From: PALSA-911 sp963743035
Lineage (GTDB): Bacteria > Pseudomonadota > Alphaproteobacteria > Acetobacterales > Acetobacteraceae
Direction of reading: 5' to 3'
DNA length: 64,000 nucleotides
Assembly (NCBI GenBank): GCA_963743035.1
Contig: CAVUOB010000012.1
Span: 62,001-126,000, forward strand
Positions 50,108-57,933 of the stretch are shown here, in pieces. Position 1 is the stretch's first letter. Each line of letters begins with the position of its first letter. The notes beneath the pieces are model-generated. The model made no database searches and was not told where the DNA came from. It worked only from the letters and a program-made list of their open reading frames with translations. A program made the translations under genes and the position numbers.

Positions 50108-51292
50108 ATGAATGCTATCGCATCGATACAACTCGCCGAGAAACTTCCTGTTGTTGCCATCCCAGTCAGTAATGAAGCCCACCATATTCGCCTCTGCCTG
50201 GCGGCCCTGGCCGCGCAATCCTTCCGGCATCAATTCGAAGTGCTCCTGCTGCTGAACAACTGCACGGACGGCACGGAGCGCGTCGTCGAGGCCATCGGAC
50301 ATCAGTGTCCCTTTCGACTGCATGTGACGCAATGCGAGCTGAAGCCCGCGCAGGCGCACGCCGGCGCGGCTCGGCGGTTGGCGATGGACCTTGCCGCCAC
50401 GCTGACGGATGGTGTCTTGCTAACGACGGATGCAGATTCTTGTGTCGGGCAGAACTGGCTGGCCGCCAATATCGACGCCATCGACGCCGGCGCCGACGCG
50501 GTTGCCGGGCGCGCGGAAATCGATCCGGTGGACGCGGCCAGGCTTCCCGCCCGCCTGCTGGAGAACGAAGCCCGCGCCCAGCTACTGGTTACCCTGCTGG
50601 ATCGGATCGACTGCCTGATCGATCCTGACCCGGCGGATCCCTGGCCACGCCACGTGCAGCATTCCGGCGCCAGCATCGCTGTCAGAGCCGATTGCTACCG
50701 GCGCGCCGGCGGTCTGCCGCCCATAGCGCTTGGGGAGGACCGGGCGTTCTTCCGGCAATTGCGCCGGATCGACGCCCGCATCCGTCATGCCCCCGAAGCA
50801 ATCGTAACCGTGTCTGGCCGTCTGGTGGGACGAGCCAGAGGCGGCATGGCGGATACGATGCGTCGACGGTTGGAGCAGTCGGATGCGTGGCTGGACGAAT
50901 GCACGGAACGCGCTGCCGATCGAGCCAACCGCGCTGCCGCGCGTTCCCTTGCGAGAACGGCGTGGGACGCTCGTGCCAGAGGCTGCCTGCTGACGCAGCT
51001 CGCGTCCAATCTGCAGCTACCCGCCCGAACGATCCGCACGCTGCTGCAGGCCGAAACCTTCGGCGCGGCGTGGGACAACCTGGAGCGGCGTAGCCCGCGG
51101 CTGCGGCATCGTCTTGTTCCCGTTTCGCGGCTGGAAGCGGAGATAAAGCTGGCCCTGGAAATCCTGGATCACATATCGCCTGTCAGCCCAGCCGGCAGGC
51201 TGCTATCGGTTGAGGGGTCATCCCCGGCCAATCCGCCGTTCTCGGCAAACCATCGAGCCGCCTCAGTCAATGCCTCATCGGCAGCGGGCTGA
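50108..51292 (+). CDS. Family-2 glycosyltransferase
   Basis: A 394-residue GT-A-fold enzyme. It starts MNAIASIQLAEKLPVVAIPV (ATG at 50108, AAGGTGG eight bases upstream), with NNCTDGTERVVEAIG, the DxD-type metal motif in LLTTDADSCVGQNWL, and the acceptor region HVQHSGASIAVRADCYRRAG, GEDRAFFRQL (the ED motif). Its last 124 bases run opposite to the acyl-CoA-dehydrogenase gene, so the two are convergent and overlap (51169-51292). A gap of 110 bases separates it from the methyltransferase, but direction and theme fit one pathway. Confidence 0.86.
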   Translation: MNAIASIQLAEKLPVVAIPVSNEAHHIRLCLAALAAQSFRHQFEVLLLLNNCTDGTERVVEAIGHQCPFRLHVTQCELKPAQAHAGAARRLAMDLAATLTDGVLLTTDADSCVGQNWLAANIDAIDAGADAVAGRAEIDPVDAARLPARLLENEARAQLLVTLLDRIDCLIDPDPADPWPRHVQHSGASIAVRADCYRRAGGLPPIALGEDRAFFRQLRRIDARIRHAPEAIVTVSGRLVGRARGGMADTMRRRLEQSDAWLDECTERAADRANRAAARSLARTAWDARARGCLLTQLASNLQLPARTIRTLLQAETFGAAWDNLERRSPRLRHRLVPVSRLEAEIKLALEILDHISPVSPAGRLLSVEGSSPANPPFSANHRAASVNASSAAG

Positions 51293-52302
51293 CGAAGATA
51301 GATCGTCAGATTGCGGATCATGCCCTCGACCGGATTCGCGGTCAGCAAGGCACGGAGGCCCAGGCTGCGCTGAACGAGGATAATGACGTCCAGGCAGCAG
51401 CGCTCGATGGCCACCCGGGCGAGGTTCACGAGCGCCCGAACCGCTTCCGGCGAAAGACCGGTCGCCGCCGCCGTGTTCGCCGCCCTGATGCCCCACATCC
51501 GCGCGGTCTGAGAGGCGATCAGCATCTCCCCGATGCGTGCACTCTGATGCGGATCGATGTGGCGGTCGCGCGCGCGCAATTGCGCGATCGCCTCGGTGAC
51601 CAGGCCTTCCAGTCCGCCGACGGTGACGACGGAGGTGCGCCAGGCGCCGCCCGAGAATTCAGGCTCGCGCAGGTAGTCGCCAGCTTCGCCGATCATGGGG
51701 CTGGCGGCCACCTCCATGTTGAACCGCACCGGCCGCGTGATGGCCGAGCGCATGCCGTGCATCTGCCAGGCCTGTTTCGGCTCGACGATCGCCTTGCGGG
51801 CATCGACCCAGAGCAGCCGCTCATTGCCCAGTTCGTCGCGCGCGGTAATCACCGCGCGGGTGGCATGGCCGGCAGCTGAACAAAACTCTTTGGTGCCGAT
51901 GATTCTGTAGCCGTGCTGCAGACGAAGGACGCGCACGGGATCGGGGGAGGGTGCGACCCAGACGGCAAACAGATGCCCGGCGGCTGCATCATCCGCCATC
52001 TGCGCCGCGATGTCTGTGGTTGCGTAGCAGGCGACCAACCGCAGCGCATTCACATGGCCTTCGTAGATCCGCCCAAGCACCAGCGACGCGGTGCCGAGCA
52101 GGCGGAGGATTTCGAACAATGTTTCATTTGTCTTCGGCCCGCGCCCGGGTGGCCATGGCGATGCCATGCGCAGAAGCCCCAATCGGCGCAAAATAGTCAC
52201 GCCATCGGTGGGAAACTGCTCGGTGGATTCTGCCTCCGCCGCGATCCTGCGTAGCGCCGGCAGCTCCTGGCGGAGCGGATCTGCATGGAGACGATCGGTC
52301 AC
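51169..52302 (-). CDS. Acyl-CoA dehydrogenase-like protein
   Basis: A 377-residue protein of the acyl-CoA dehydrogenase fold. Visible are the N-terminal helical domain (ETLFEILRLLGTASLVLGRI), the beta domain (HGYRIIGTKEFCSAAGHATR; WQMHGMRSAITRPVRFNMEV), and the C-terminal four-helix domain (RIGEMLIASQTARMWGIRAA; ERCCLDVIILVQRSLGLRAL). The catalytic Glu of classic members is not evident in the expected place, so it may act on acyl carriers or be a different flavoenzyme. A GTG start at 52300-52302 overlaps the small upstream ORF by four bases (GTGA). It could supply or modify the acyl part of the product made by the neighbouring deacetylase, methyltransferase and glycosyltransferase. Confidence 0.8.
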   Translation of the reverse strand: MTDRLHADPLRQELPALRRIAAEAESTEQFPTDGVTILRRLGLLRMASPWPPGRGPKTNETLFEILRLLGTASLVLGRIYEGHVNALRLVACYATTDIAAQMADDAAAGHLFAVWVAPSPDPVRVLRLQHGYRIIGTKEFCSAAGHATRAVITARDELGNERLLWVDARKAIVEPKQAWQMHGMRSAITRPVRFNMEVAASPMIGEAGDYLREPEFSGGAWRTSVVTVGGLEGLVTEAIAQLRARDRHIDPHQSARIGEMLIASQTARMWGIRAANTAAATGLSPEAVRALVNLARVAIERCCLDVIILVQRSLGLRALLTANPVEGMIRNLTIYLRQPAADEALTEAARWFAENGGLAGDDPSTDSSLPAGLTGDM

Positions 52303-52463
52303 CGAGGCGGCCGGGCTTCGAAACCGGGTTCCTGGTATCCCGCCAGGACCGCCGCGGCCCGATCGTGCGACAAAGTCATCAGGATTTTGTGCAGGTCAGG
52401 CGGAGGTGAAAGAAACAGCACAGGCAAGGCGATCGTCGTCGATACCAGGATCATCTTCAGCAT
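52299..52463 (-). CDS. Possible 54-residue membrane peptide coupled to the acyl-CoA dehydrogenase-like gene
   Basis: ATG at 52463 begins MLKMILVSTTIALPVLFLSP, a single hydrophobic helix, followed by PPDLHKILMTLSHDRAAAVL and a short polar end. Its stop TGA overlaps the GTG start of the next gene by four bases, the usual sign of translational coupling. A G-rich stretch (GGGACGGGA) lies just upstream. No family is recognised; it could also be the truncated tail of a longer gene removed by the IS6 insertion at 52570. Confidence 0.4.
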   Translation of the reverse strand: MLKMILVSTTIALPVLFLSPPPDLHKILMTLSHDRAAAVLAGYQEPGFEARPPR

Positions 52464-52569
52464 CGGTCCCGTCCCAATGCCGGTCGCGTCAACAGTGTGA
52501 GGACCGGTTGTTTTGGCAACGGGAGCGGCAGCCAAGAGTTCCCGATTTGGAACCGGGCGCCGTCACGGC

Positions 52570-53393
52570 GGCATTGTCACGGTAACTGGCGGTCGGCAGT
52601 GGCTTGGCACAGGATGGTAGGATGAAAAAGCCACCAGACCCGCACAACCGTCACCGCTTTCCGGCCGAGCTCATCAGCCACGCCGTCTGGCTCTATCACG
52701 TGTTCAGCCTGAGCTTTCGCGATGTCGAGCTGATTCTGGCCGAGCGCGGCGTGATCGTGTCCTACGAGAGCATCCGTCGTTGGTGCCTGAAGTTCGGCAT
52801 CGGTTTCGCAAACAATCTGCGTCGGCGCCGGCCACGACCGGGTGACAAATGGCACATGGACGAGGTCTTTATCCGGATCCAGGGAGAGTTGCGCTATCTC
52901 TGGCGCGCCGTCGATCAGGACGGCATCGTGCTCGATATTCTGGTGCAGACGCGCCGCGATGCCGGGGCGGCAAAGCGCTTCTTCAAGCGACTGCTGAAGG
53001 GCCTGCAGTATGTAGCACGCGTCCTGATCACCGACAAATTGAAGAGCTATGGCGTCGCAAAGCGCGAGCTTCTTCCTGACGTCGAGCACCGGGAAATCCG
53101 TTATCTGAACATTCGCGCTGAGAACTCGCATCGACCGACGCGGCGCCGAGAGCGGCAAATGCAACGGTTCAAATCCGTACGACAGGCACAGCGTTTCCTG
53201 TCGGCGCACGCCTTCATCGACGGGCACCTCCGTCCGCGACGCCACCGGTCAACAGCAAAGAGCTACCGTTCAGCGCGTGCGAAAGCCTTCAAAGTTTGGA
53301 AGGAGCAGACTTGTGCCCGAAAGGCCGCATGACCGCGTCGCACCCAACACTTCGAGCCCAGATTCGTCCTTCGTCAGTTAACGTGACAATGCC
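52570..53393 (+). mobile_element. IS6-family insertion sequence, copy 3 (824 bp)
   Basis: Ends GGCATTGTCACGGTAACTG and the complement of GGCATTGTCACGTTAACTG. The right end cuts into an IS5-family transposase. Flanking octamers GTCACGGC and AGCGCCGG do not match. Confidence 0.9.
52622..53332 (+). CDS. IS6-family DDE transposase (copy 3)
   Basis: A 236-residue protein with the family signatures of copies 1 and 2, but with changes such as KFGIGFANNL, KGLQYVARVLITDK and, near the catalytic Glu, LNIRAENSH for LNNRAENSH. The last change replaces an otherwise constant Asn beside the catalytic residue, so its activity is less certain than that of copies 1 and 2. Confidence 0.9.
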   Translation: MKKPPDPHNRHRFPAELISHAVWLYHVFSLSFRDVELILAERGVIVSYESIRRWCLKFGIGFANNLRRRRPRPGDKWHMDEVFIRIQGELRYLWRAVDQDGIVLDILVQTRRDAGAAKRFFKRLLKGLQYVARVLITDKLKSYGVAKRELLPDVEHREIRYLNIRAENSHRPTRRRERQMQRFKSVRQAQRFLSAHAFIDGHLRPRRHRSTAKSYRSARAKAFKVWKEQTCARKAA

Positions 53394-53966
53394 AGCGCCG
53401 GTGATCGTAGGCTTTGTCGGCGTGCAGCTTGGCGGGCCGGCGTCGCGGCCAGCCTCGCTTGCCCGCGACAGGCGGCACGGCATCGAGTAGTTCCTCGAAT
53501 GGCATGCTGTCGTGAACGTTGGCTCCGGTCAGGGGAAAGGCGAGCGGGATGCCGCGGCGGTCCGTGATCAGGTGGCGTTTGGTCCCCGGCCTGCCTCGAT
53601 CGGTCGGGTTCGGGCCTGTCGCGGCGCCCCCTTTTTGGCGGCGATGGACGAACTGTCCATGCAGGCCCAACTCCAGTCGATGCGGTCTGCGTCTCGAAGT
53701 TGGTGCAGCAGTGCGCGGTGCAGGCGGTCCCACACCCCGGCCGCCTGCCAGTCGCGCAGCCGCCGCCAGCAGGTCACACCCGTCCCGCATCCCGTCTCTG
53801 CTGGCAGCATCTCCCACGGAATGCCGGTGCGCAGCACGGACAGGATGCCGGTCAACGCAGCACGCGCCGGAACAGGCGGCCGGCCTCCCTTGGGCTTGGG
53901 TGGATCAGGGGGCAGCAGCGGCTCGATGATTAGCCACAGCGATTCGGGTAACAAGGGAGCGCGCAT
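53394..53966 (-). pseudogene. IS5-family transposase (two overlapping frames), 3'-truncated by IS6 copy 3
   Basis: First frame: MRAPLLPESLWLIIEPLLPP, PVPARAALTGILSVLRTGIP and WSWACMDSSSIAAKKG, ending in TGA at 53568. Second frame: GPNPTDRGRPGTKRHLITDR, GIPLAFPLTGANVHDSM and KLHADKAYDHRRW, cut at 53393 by the IS6 end. At the junction the codons read GCC GCC AAA AAG GGG G, a slippery site at which a -1 shift joins the frames, as in many IS5/IS427-type elements. The C-terminal catalytic Glu region is missing, so the element is inactive. Confidence 0.8.
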
Positions 53967-54164
53967 CCCCCCTCATGAATCAGCCCCGATAAGAGTACAA
54001 GCGTTTTGAAAGACGTTCTTGTACCGAACCGTTATCCTGACTTGCCCCTGAATGTTCATCCAAGGGCGAGTCAGCTGTAGGCGAGAAGCTCCACTCATCG
54101 CCCTGTCCAGATTTTCCGTTCCAGCTCTCCAAACACCCGCCAAGGCGCCACGTCGCCGCAGGGT

Positions 54165-54947
54165 TCAATTTGGCGGTTTCAGTATCTTGATATCCGGGAG
54201 AGTTTCCGGCCCGCTGTGTGATAGCCGGATCGATATGACACTTGACGCTCTCCCAGGAGCGCTTGGTGTCCAGATTCGCATCTGACCCGTAACAGGCTCG
54301 GGGATCCAGACTTCCACTCGATCAACGTGCGGCGCGCCTACGATCGGCGCCACGCGGCCATGTGACCAGCCTGCCAGGACACGGTCCCGGTACGGGCCGC
54401 CGCGCTCGGAGGTAGCAGAGTGGTAGGCGGCAACAGCTTCCTCCCAACTGCCGGTCCTGGCGCGCAGCGCCAAAAGAAAACGGGCGGCATAGGTAGCGTT
54501 CGCCTGCGGATCGAATGCGTCCTCCAGGCTGGTGAAGGCCATCGGGTGGTGCAGTAGGTTGACCTGAAAACATCCAACGTCGATCGAGGTCAAGCCGCGC
54601 GCCTGCAGCTCCCGCGTCGCGGCCAGCGCCGCAGCCGATGTTTCGAACATCCGTCCGACGCCCGCGGCGTTGATCGTCCATGGCCAGGCTACCACACGGC
54701 CCGTAAGCGGGTCAGTCCGTCCGCTTTCGACCAGGCCGATGGCGAGAAGCAGGCCAGACGGCAGGTTCAGCTTGCGCTCTGCCTCCAAACCGGCGCGCTG
54801 ACACGCCGTGGCGTCGATGAGGTGTTCCTGCGCCAAAGCAGGCTGGATCGCCCATACTGCCGCCAATTGCATGAAAACGGCAACGATACGCCACTTGCAC
54901 TTAAATCCATCCTTCGAACGCGACCCTATGGGCTTCATCGCGCTCAT
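54165..54947 (-). CDS. Lytic transglycosylase (SLT domain), possibly accessory to the tad pilus
   Basis: A 260-residue exported muramidase-like enzyme. A signal peptide (IVAVFMQLAAVWAIQPALAQ) is followed by the SLT domain: the catalytic Glu is in LLAIGLVESGRTDPLTG, then DVGCFQVNLLHHPMAFTSLE and ANATYAARFLLALRARTGSW with AVAAYHSATSERGGPYRDRV. Such enzymes open peptidoglycan for envelope-spanning machines. It is 58 bases after the last tadE-like gene and in the same direction, so it is probably the last gene of the tad operon. The start may be 54947 or the ATG at 54938. Confidence 0.85.
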   Translation of the reverse strand: MSAMKPIGSRSKDGFKCKWRIVAVFMQLAAVWAIQPALAQEHLIDATACQRAGLEAERKLNLPSGLLLAIGLVESGRTDPLTGRVVAWPWTINAAGVGRMFETSAAALAATRELQARGLTSIDVGCFQVNLLHHPMAFTSLEDAFDPQANATYAARFLLALRARTGSWEEAVAAYHSATSERGGPYRDRVLAGWSHGRVAPIVGAPHVDRVEVWIPEPVTGQMRIWTPSAPGRASSVISIRLSHSGPETLPDIKILKPPN

Positions 54948-55005
54948 CGATCGTTCCGGCCGACGCGGCAACGGCCAGGACGCGTGGTTTGCGGTTTCGT
55001 TGTCG

Positions 55006-55428
55006 TCAGCATGGCGTGGCTCCTGTCGGGTAGTACGCGACAGCGGTCAGCGCCTCGTTGCTGAATGGTGGCGGCAGCAATCCGCCAGCCCAGAATTGGG
55101 AGGTGATCGTCACCTTCATGTATGGCATGTGCGAAATGCAGACGATTGCCGGTGCCGGGCTGACATTAGTCTTGCCGATGATACCGGGGAAAACCCAGCT
55201 TCCTGCCGTGGTGACGGCAAACTGCTGGGCGTCGGTGCAGTTGGCCGACGCGATCGCCGCGCATCTTGCCGTGAGGGAGGCGGCGGACTGCAGGGCCCCC
55301 TGTGTCCAGAGCAGTAGCCCGGCGTCGAGGATTGCCAGGCACAAAGGCAGGAATATGCCGGCGACCAGGGCGAATTCGACCGCCGTCGCGCCGCTCCGCC
55401 CGCGGGCCAGTTTTCCCCAGCCGGTCAT
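55006..55428 (-). CDS. TadE-like pseudopilin (second)
   Basis: A 140-residue minor pilin-like protein with the TadE signature after a short basic leader: RSGATAVEFALVAGIFLPLC (Glu within the hydrophobic helix, prepilin-peptidase type site at G-A-TAVEF). It continues with LQSAASLTARCAAIASANCT and Cys-containing extracellular part. ATG at 55428 overlaps the preceding tadE-like stop by four bases (ATGA). Needs a prepilin peptidase (TadV), which is not in the window. Confidence 0.82.
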   Translation of the reverse strand: MTGWGKLARGRSGATAVEFALVAGIFLPLCLAILDAGLLLWTQGALQSAASLTARCAAIASANCTDAQQFAVTTAGSWVFPGIIGKTNVSPAPAIVCISHMPYMKVTITSQFWAGGLLPPPFSNEALTAVAYYPTGATPC

Positions 55429-55925
55429 TGCAGTTTCACGGTGACGGTTTCGGCAACCGTGGGGCTTGCAAGCTGACTGTACAACGGCATCAGTGGTTGA
55501 TAGGTGTAGCTCGCCTGAATGACCAAAAAGGCCTGCGGACTTGTCGTCGTACCGGGGCAACTGCCGGTGCAGGTATAGGTGGGAGACAACGCGGTCGAGG
55601 AGGTGGACAGCGCGGCCGGCTGACCCGATACGCAGTAGCAGGCGGGACCCGTTACCGTTACGGATACGGCAGGCTGCACGCCGGACCGGGAAGAGCCGGT
55701 CTGCACGATGCTTTTGACCGTTGCCGAGGACACGCTGGGCCCCACCAGAAGGGCGTATTGCACGCCCTGGGCAACCCCGTTTGCGAGCTGGCTCTTGCCC
55801 GACATCAACAATCCGAAATCCGTCACCCCGCCCAGCATCAACAGCAGGACAGGCGCAACGATGGCAAACTCCACTGCTGCGACGCCGCGTCGATCACCTC
55901 TCCGCGGAAAACAGGGCCCGCTCAT
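55425..55925 (-). CDS. tadE: TadE-like pseudopilin (first)
   Basis: A 166-residue protein: a basic N-terminus (MSGPCFPRRGDRRG), the TadE helix VAAVEFAIVAPVLLLMLGGV, then a Ser/Thr-rich extracytoplasmic part with two Cys pairs (GPACYCVSG; TYTCTGSCPGTTT) and YTYQPLMPLYSQLASPTVAE. ATG at 55925 overlaps the stop of the tadG-like gene (ATGA). It is cleaved by a TadV-type peptidase and assists in pilus assembly. Confidence 0.84.
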   Translation of the reverse strand: MSGPCFPRRGDRRGVAAVEFAIVAPVLLLMLGGVTDFGLLMSGKSQLANGVAQGVQYALLVGPSVSSATVKSIVQTGSSRSGVQPAVSVTVTGPACYCVSGQPAALSTSSTALSPTYTCTGSCPGTTTSPQAFLVIQASYTYQPLMPLYSQLASPTVAETVTVKLQ

Positions 55926-57208
55926 TGGACGAGCGCGATTGACTTGGAGGCCGGCATGCTGCCGAATGGCTTGGTCCCGTATGTTGAGCAGCCCAGCGCG
56001 GAAAGGTTTGCTGCGCCGTTTATTGTGATTGTTCCCGCAATGACTTCGCTGCATCCCGATCCGTTTGCACTGGCACTTCCGTTGAAAGAGATATTTCCGT
56101 TTGGATAGTATATGACTCCTGCCAAAGGAAGAGACGTCGCTCCGTTGAAACTACTTGCGCCGCTGGAATTACCAGCGAACAATATTCCCGGAATTCCTAC
56201 GCCCGAAGCACTTGTCGGAGCCGTAAGCGATACGGACGCACTGCCATTGTTTTGCAATACACCGGAAAATATGATGGTAACATTATTTCCGGTTACTTTT
56301 GCAGCACCAGCGAATGTGACATTACCATTTACAATATACGTGCCAGGGCTAAGAGTGGTATTTGACGATCCCCCGAGCGTCAAACTGGAATACGTGCCAG
56401 GCGTGATAGTCGTCGTTTTATAGCTGGTATTCGGATCTGGTTGCCCTCCAGAAGACAAGGACGAGAACGCATTTTGCAACGGAGCATAGCCTGCGTAAGG
56501 GTCGGGAATTTGGCCCGAGTTCGGGTATGTTCCGCCTTGGATTGCGGAGGGATTCCACGAAGGAATGGTGATTGCTCCCCCCGCATAGGTTCCTTTTACG
56601 TTAAGGGCGGTGGCGCCATTTAAAGTTATTCCGGCATTGGAGCGGACAGAGCAATCCGAGGATGTCACGTTAGCGGAGCCATTGAGAGTTATGTCTGTCA
56701 CCCCGCTTCCGCCTGACTGCAGCGCGACGAGGCAGGGCTGGGGAGTAATCGGGGCGGTGCTAACAATCTCAGCCACGGCTACCGCCGAAACCGTCACCGA
56801 CGATTGAGAACTCGGGATGATGCGGGAGAACGACTTTGCGATGGTTCGCTTTACCGTCACTTTGATAGCTACGTCAGCAGCATTTTTGACGCCGCTCACT
56901 ACTTGGGCGGTGATCAGGTTGTCCGTCGTGGTCAGCGTCTGCGGGTTCCAGGTGCGTGAGGACGCGCTGGACACGCCGTTGATCTCGGCCAGATCGGCCG
57001 CTGCATTCGTTGCCGCCTGAGGATCCGTGGATGCGGCATACTTCGCCGCGCCCGCCCAGGCCGAGACATCCGCGATACGCTGCAGCTCCACCTTCGTCAC
57101 GGACCAGGACGTCACCTCGATTCCCATCGCCAATGACATGACCATTACCGGCAGCATGATCCCGGTCATCAGAGCTACCGAGCCCCGCCTGTGCTTCCAT
57201 AGATTCAC
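55922..57208 (-). CDS. tadG: TadG-like Flp pilus assembly protein
   Basis: A 428-residue protein: N-terminal membrane helix with the TadG/TadE-like start MNLWKHRRGSVALMTGIMLP, then a vWA-like short region (ELQRIADVSAWAGAAKYAAS) and a long Gly/Ser/Thr/Asn-rich domain (residues about 160-420) with repeats like ITLNGSANVTSSDCSVRSNA and GTYIVNGNVTFAGAAKV. The pattern suggests a beta-solenoid or surface-exposed fold. The DNA of that domain (about 56040-56700) is much more AT-rich than its surroundings, so this part may be transferred or under different selection. Overlaps by ATGA with the genes on both sides. Confidence 0.82.
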   Translation of the reverse strand: MNLWKHRRGSVALMTGIMLPVMVMSLAMGIEVTSWSVTKVELQRIADVSAWAGAAKYAASTDPQAATNAAADLAEINGVSSASSRTWNPQTLTTTDNLITAQVVSGVKNAADVAIKVTVKRTIAKSFSRIIPSSQSSVTVSAVAVAEIVSTAPITPQPCLVALQSGGSGVTDITLNGSANVTSSDCSVRSNAGITLNGATALNVKGTYAGGAITIPSWNPSAIQGGTYPNSGQIPDPYAGYAPLQNAFSSLSSGGQPDPNTSYKTTTITPGTYSSLTLGGSSNTTLSPGTYIVNGNVTFAGAAKVTGNNVTIIFSGVLQNNGSASVSLTAPTSASGVGIPGILFAGNSSGASSFNGATSLPLAGVIYYPNGNISFNGSASANGSGCSEVIAGTITINGAANLSALGCSTYGTKPFGSMPASKSIALVQ

Positions 57209-57924
57209 GGGCCGAGGGCTCCATATGCCTGCAAGGCGCGTTGAACCTGGTCCGGCGTCAGATCCGTGCTGAGGATCCGGGCCGCGGCTTGCCTGTCACC
57301 GGCCATTGCCGATGCAGCCGCGAGGTCGTGCCGCAAGCGCCGCGAAGCGTCGGGGTCGGCCGCCAATGGCCGGAGCAATTGCACCGCCTCCGCTGCCTGT
57401 CCGCTCAAGGCCATGGACAGCGCGAGATTCACCTCTGCGGCCCGCATGGCCGGATCGGCCGCCAACGCGCGGCGGTAGGCACTCTGGGCGCCGGCATGAT
57501 CGCCTTGCAGATCATAGGCGATGCCCAGATTGTTCAGCGCTGTCGCGTTGCGGGGTTCGCGCTGCAGCACGTTGAGGAACGCCAACTGTGCGGCTGCGGG
57601 ATCGGAGCGCAGGCGCAATCGGCCCAATCCGATCCCTGCCCCGACAGACCCGGGATCGAGGGCCAGGGCCTTCGTATAGCTCTCCGCCGCTTCGTCCGGT
57701 CGGCCCAGGACGGTCAGCGCATCACCCTGGCTCAACAATGCGGGCACGTTGCGGGGGTCTTTCGCCAGGATCCCGTTGGCGACGTTCAGCGCGAGACCCG
57801 GGGACCCGCCGGAGAGCGCCGCCTGGGCGACATTCAGCCCGGGCTGCCCGCTGCTGAAGCTCGATGCATCCTGGCTCGCACAGGCGGAAAGCAGCGAAGC
57901 CAGGATAATGATGGCGATCCTCAT
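57205..57924 (-). CDS. tadD: TadD-like TPR lipoprotein
   Basis: A 239-residue lipoprotein: signal peptide with lipobox MRIAIIILASLLSACASQDA, then about five TPR repeats (DAVESYTKALALDPGSVGAG-type units, for example AAESYTKALALDPGSVGAGI, ATALNNLGIAYDLQGDHAGA, SAYRRALAADPAMRAAEVNL). TadD-type proteins pilot the secretin or stabilise it. Stop 57205 overlaps the tadG start (ATGA), and the gene begins 9 bases after tadC. Confidence 0.85.
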   Translation of the reverse strand: MRIAIIILASLLSACASQDASSFSSGQPGLNVAQAALSGGSPGLALNVANGILAKDPRNVPALLSQGDALTVLGRPDEAAESYTKALALDPGSVGAGIGLGRLRLRSDPAAAQLAFLNVLQREPRNATALNNLGIAYDLQGDHAGAQSAYRRALAADPAMRAAEVNLALSMALSGQAAEAVQLLRPLAADPDASRRLRHDLAAASAMAGDRQAAARILSTDLTPDQVQRALQAYGALGP

Positions 57925-57933
57925 CCGGGGTCC

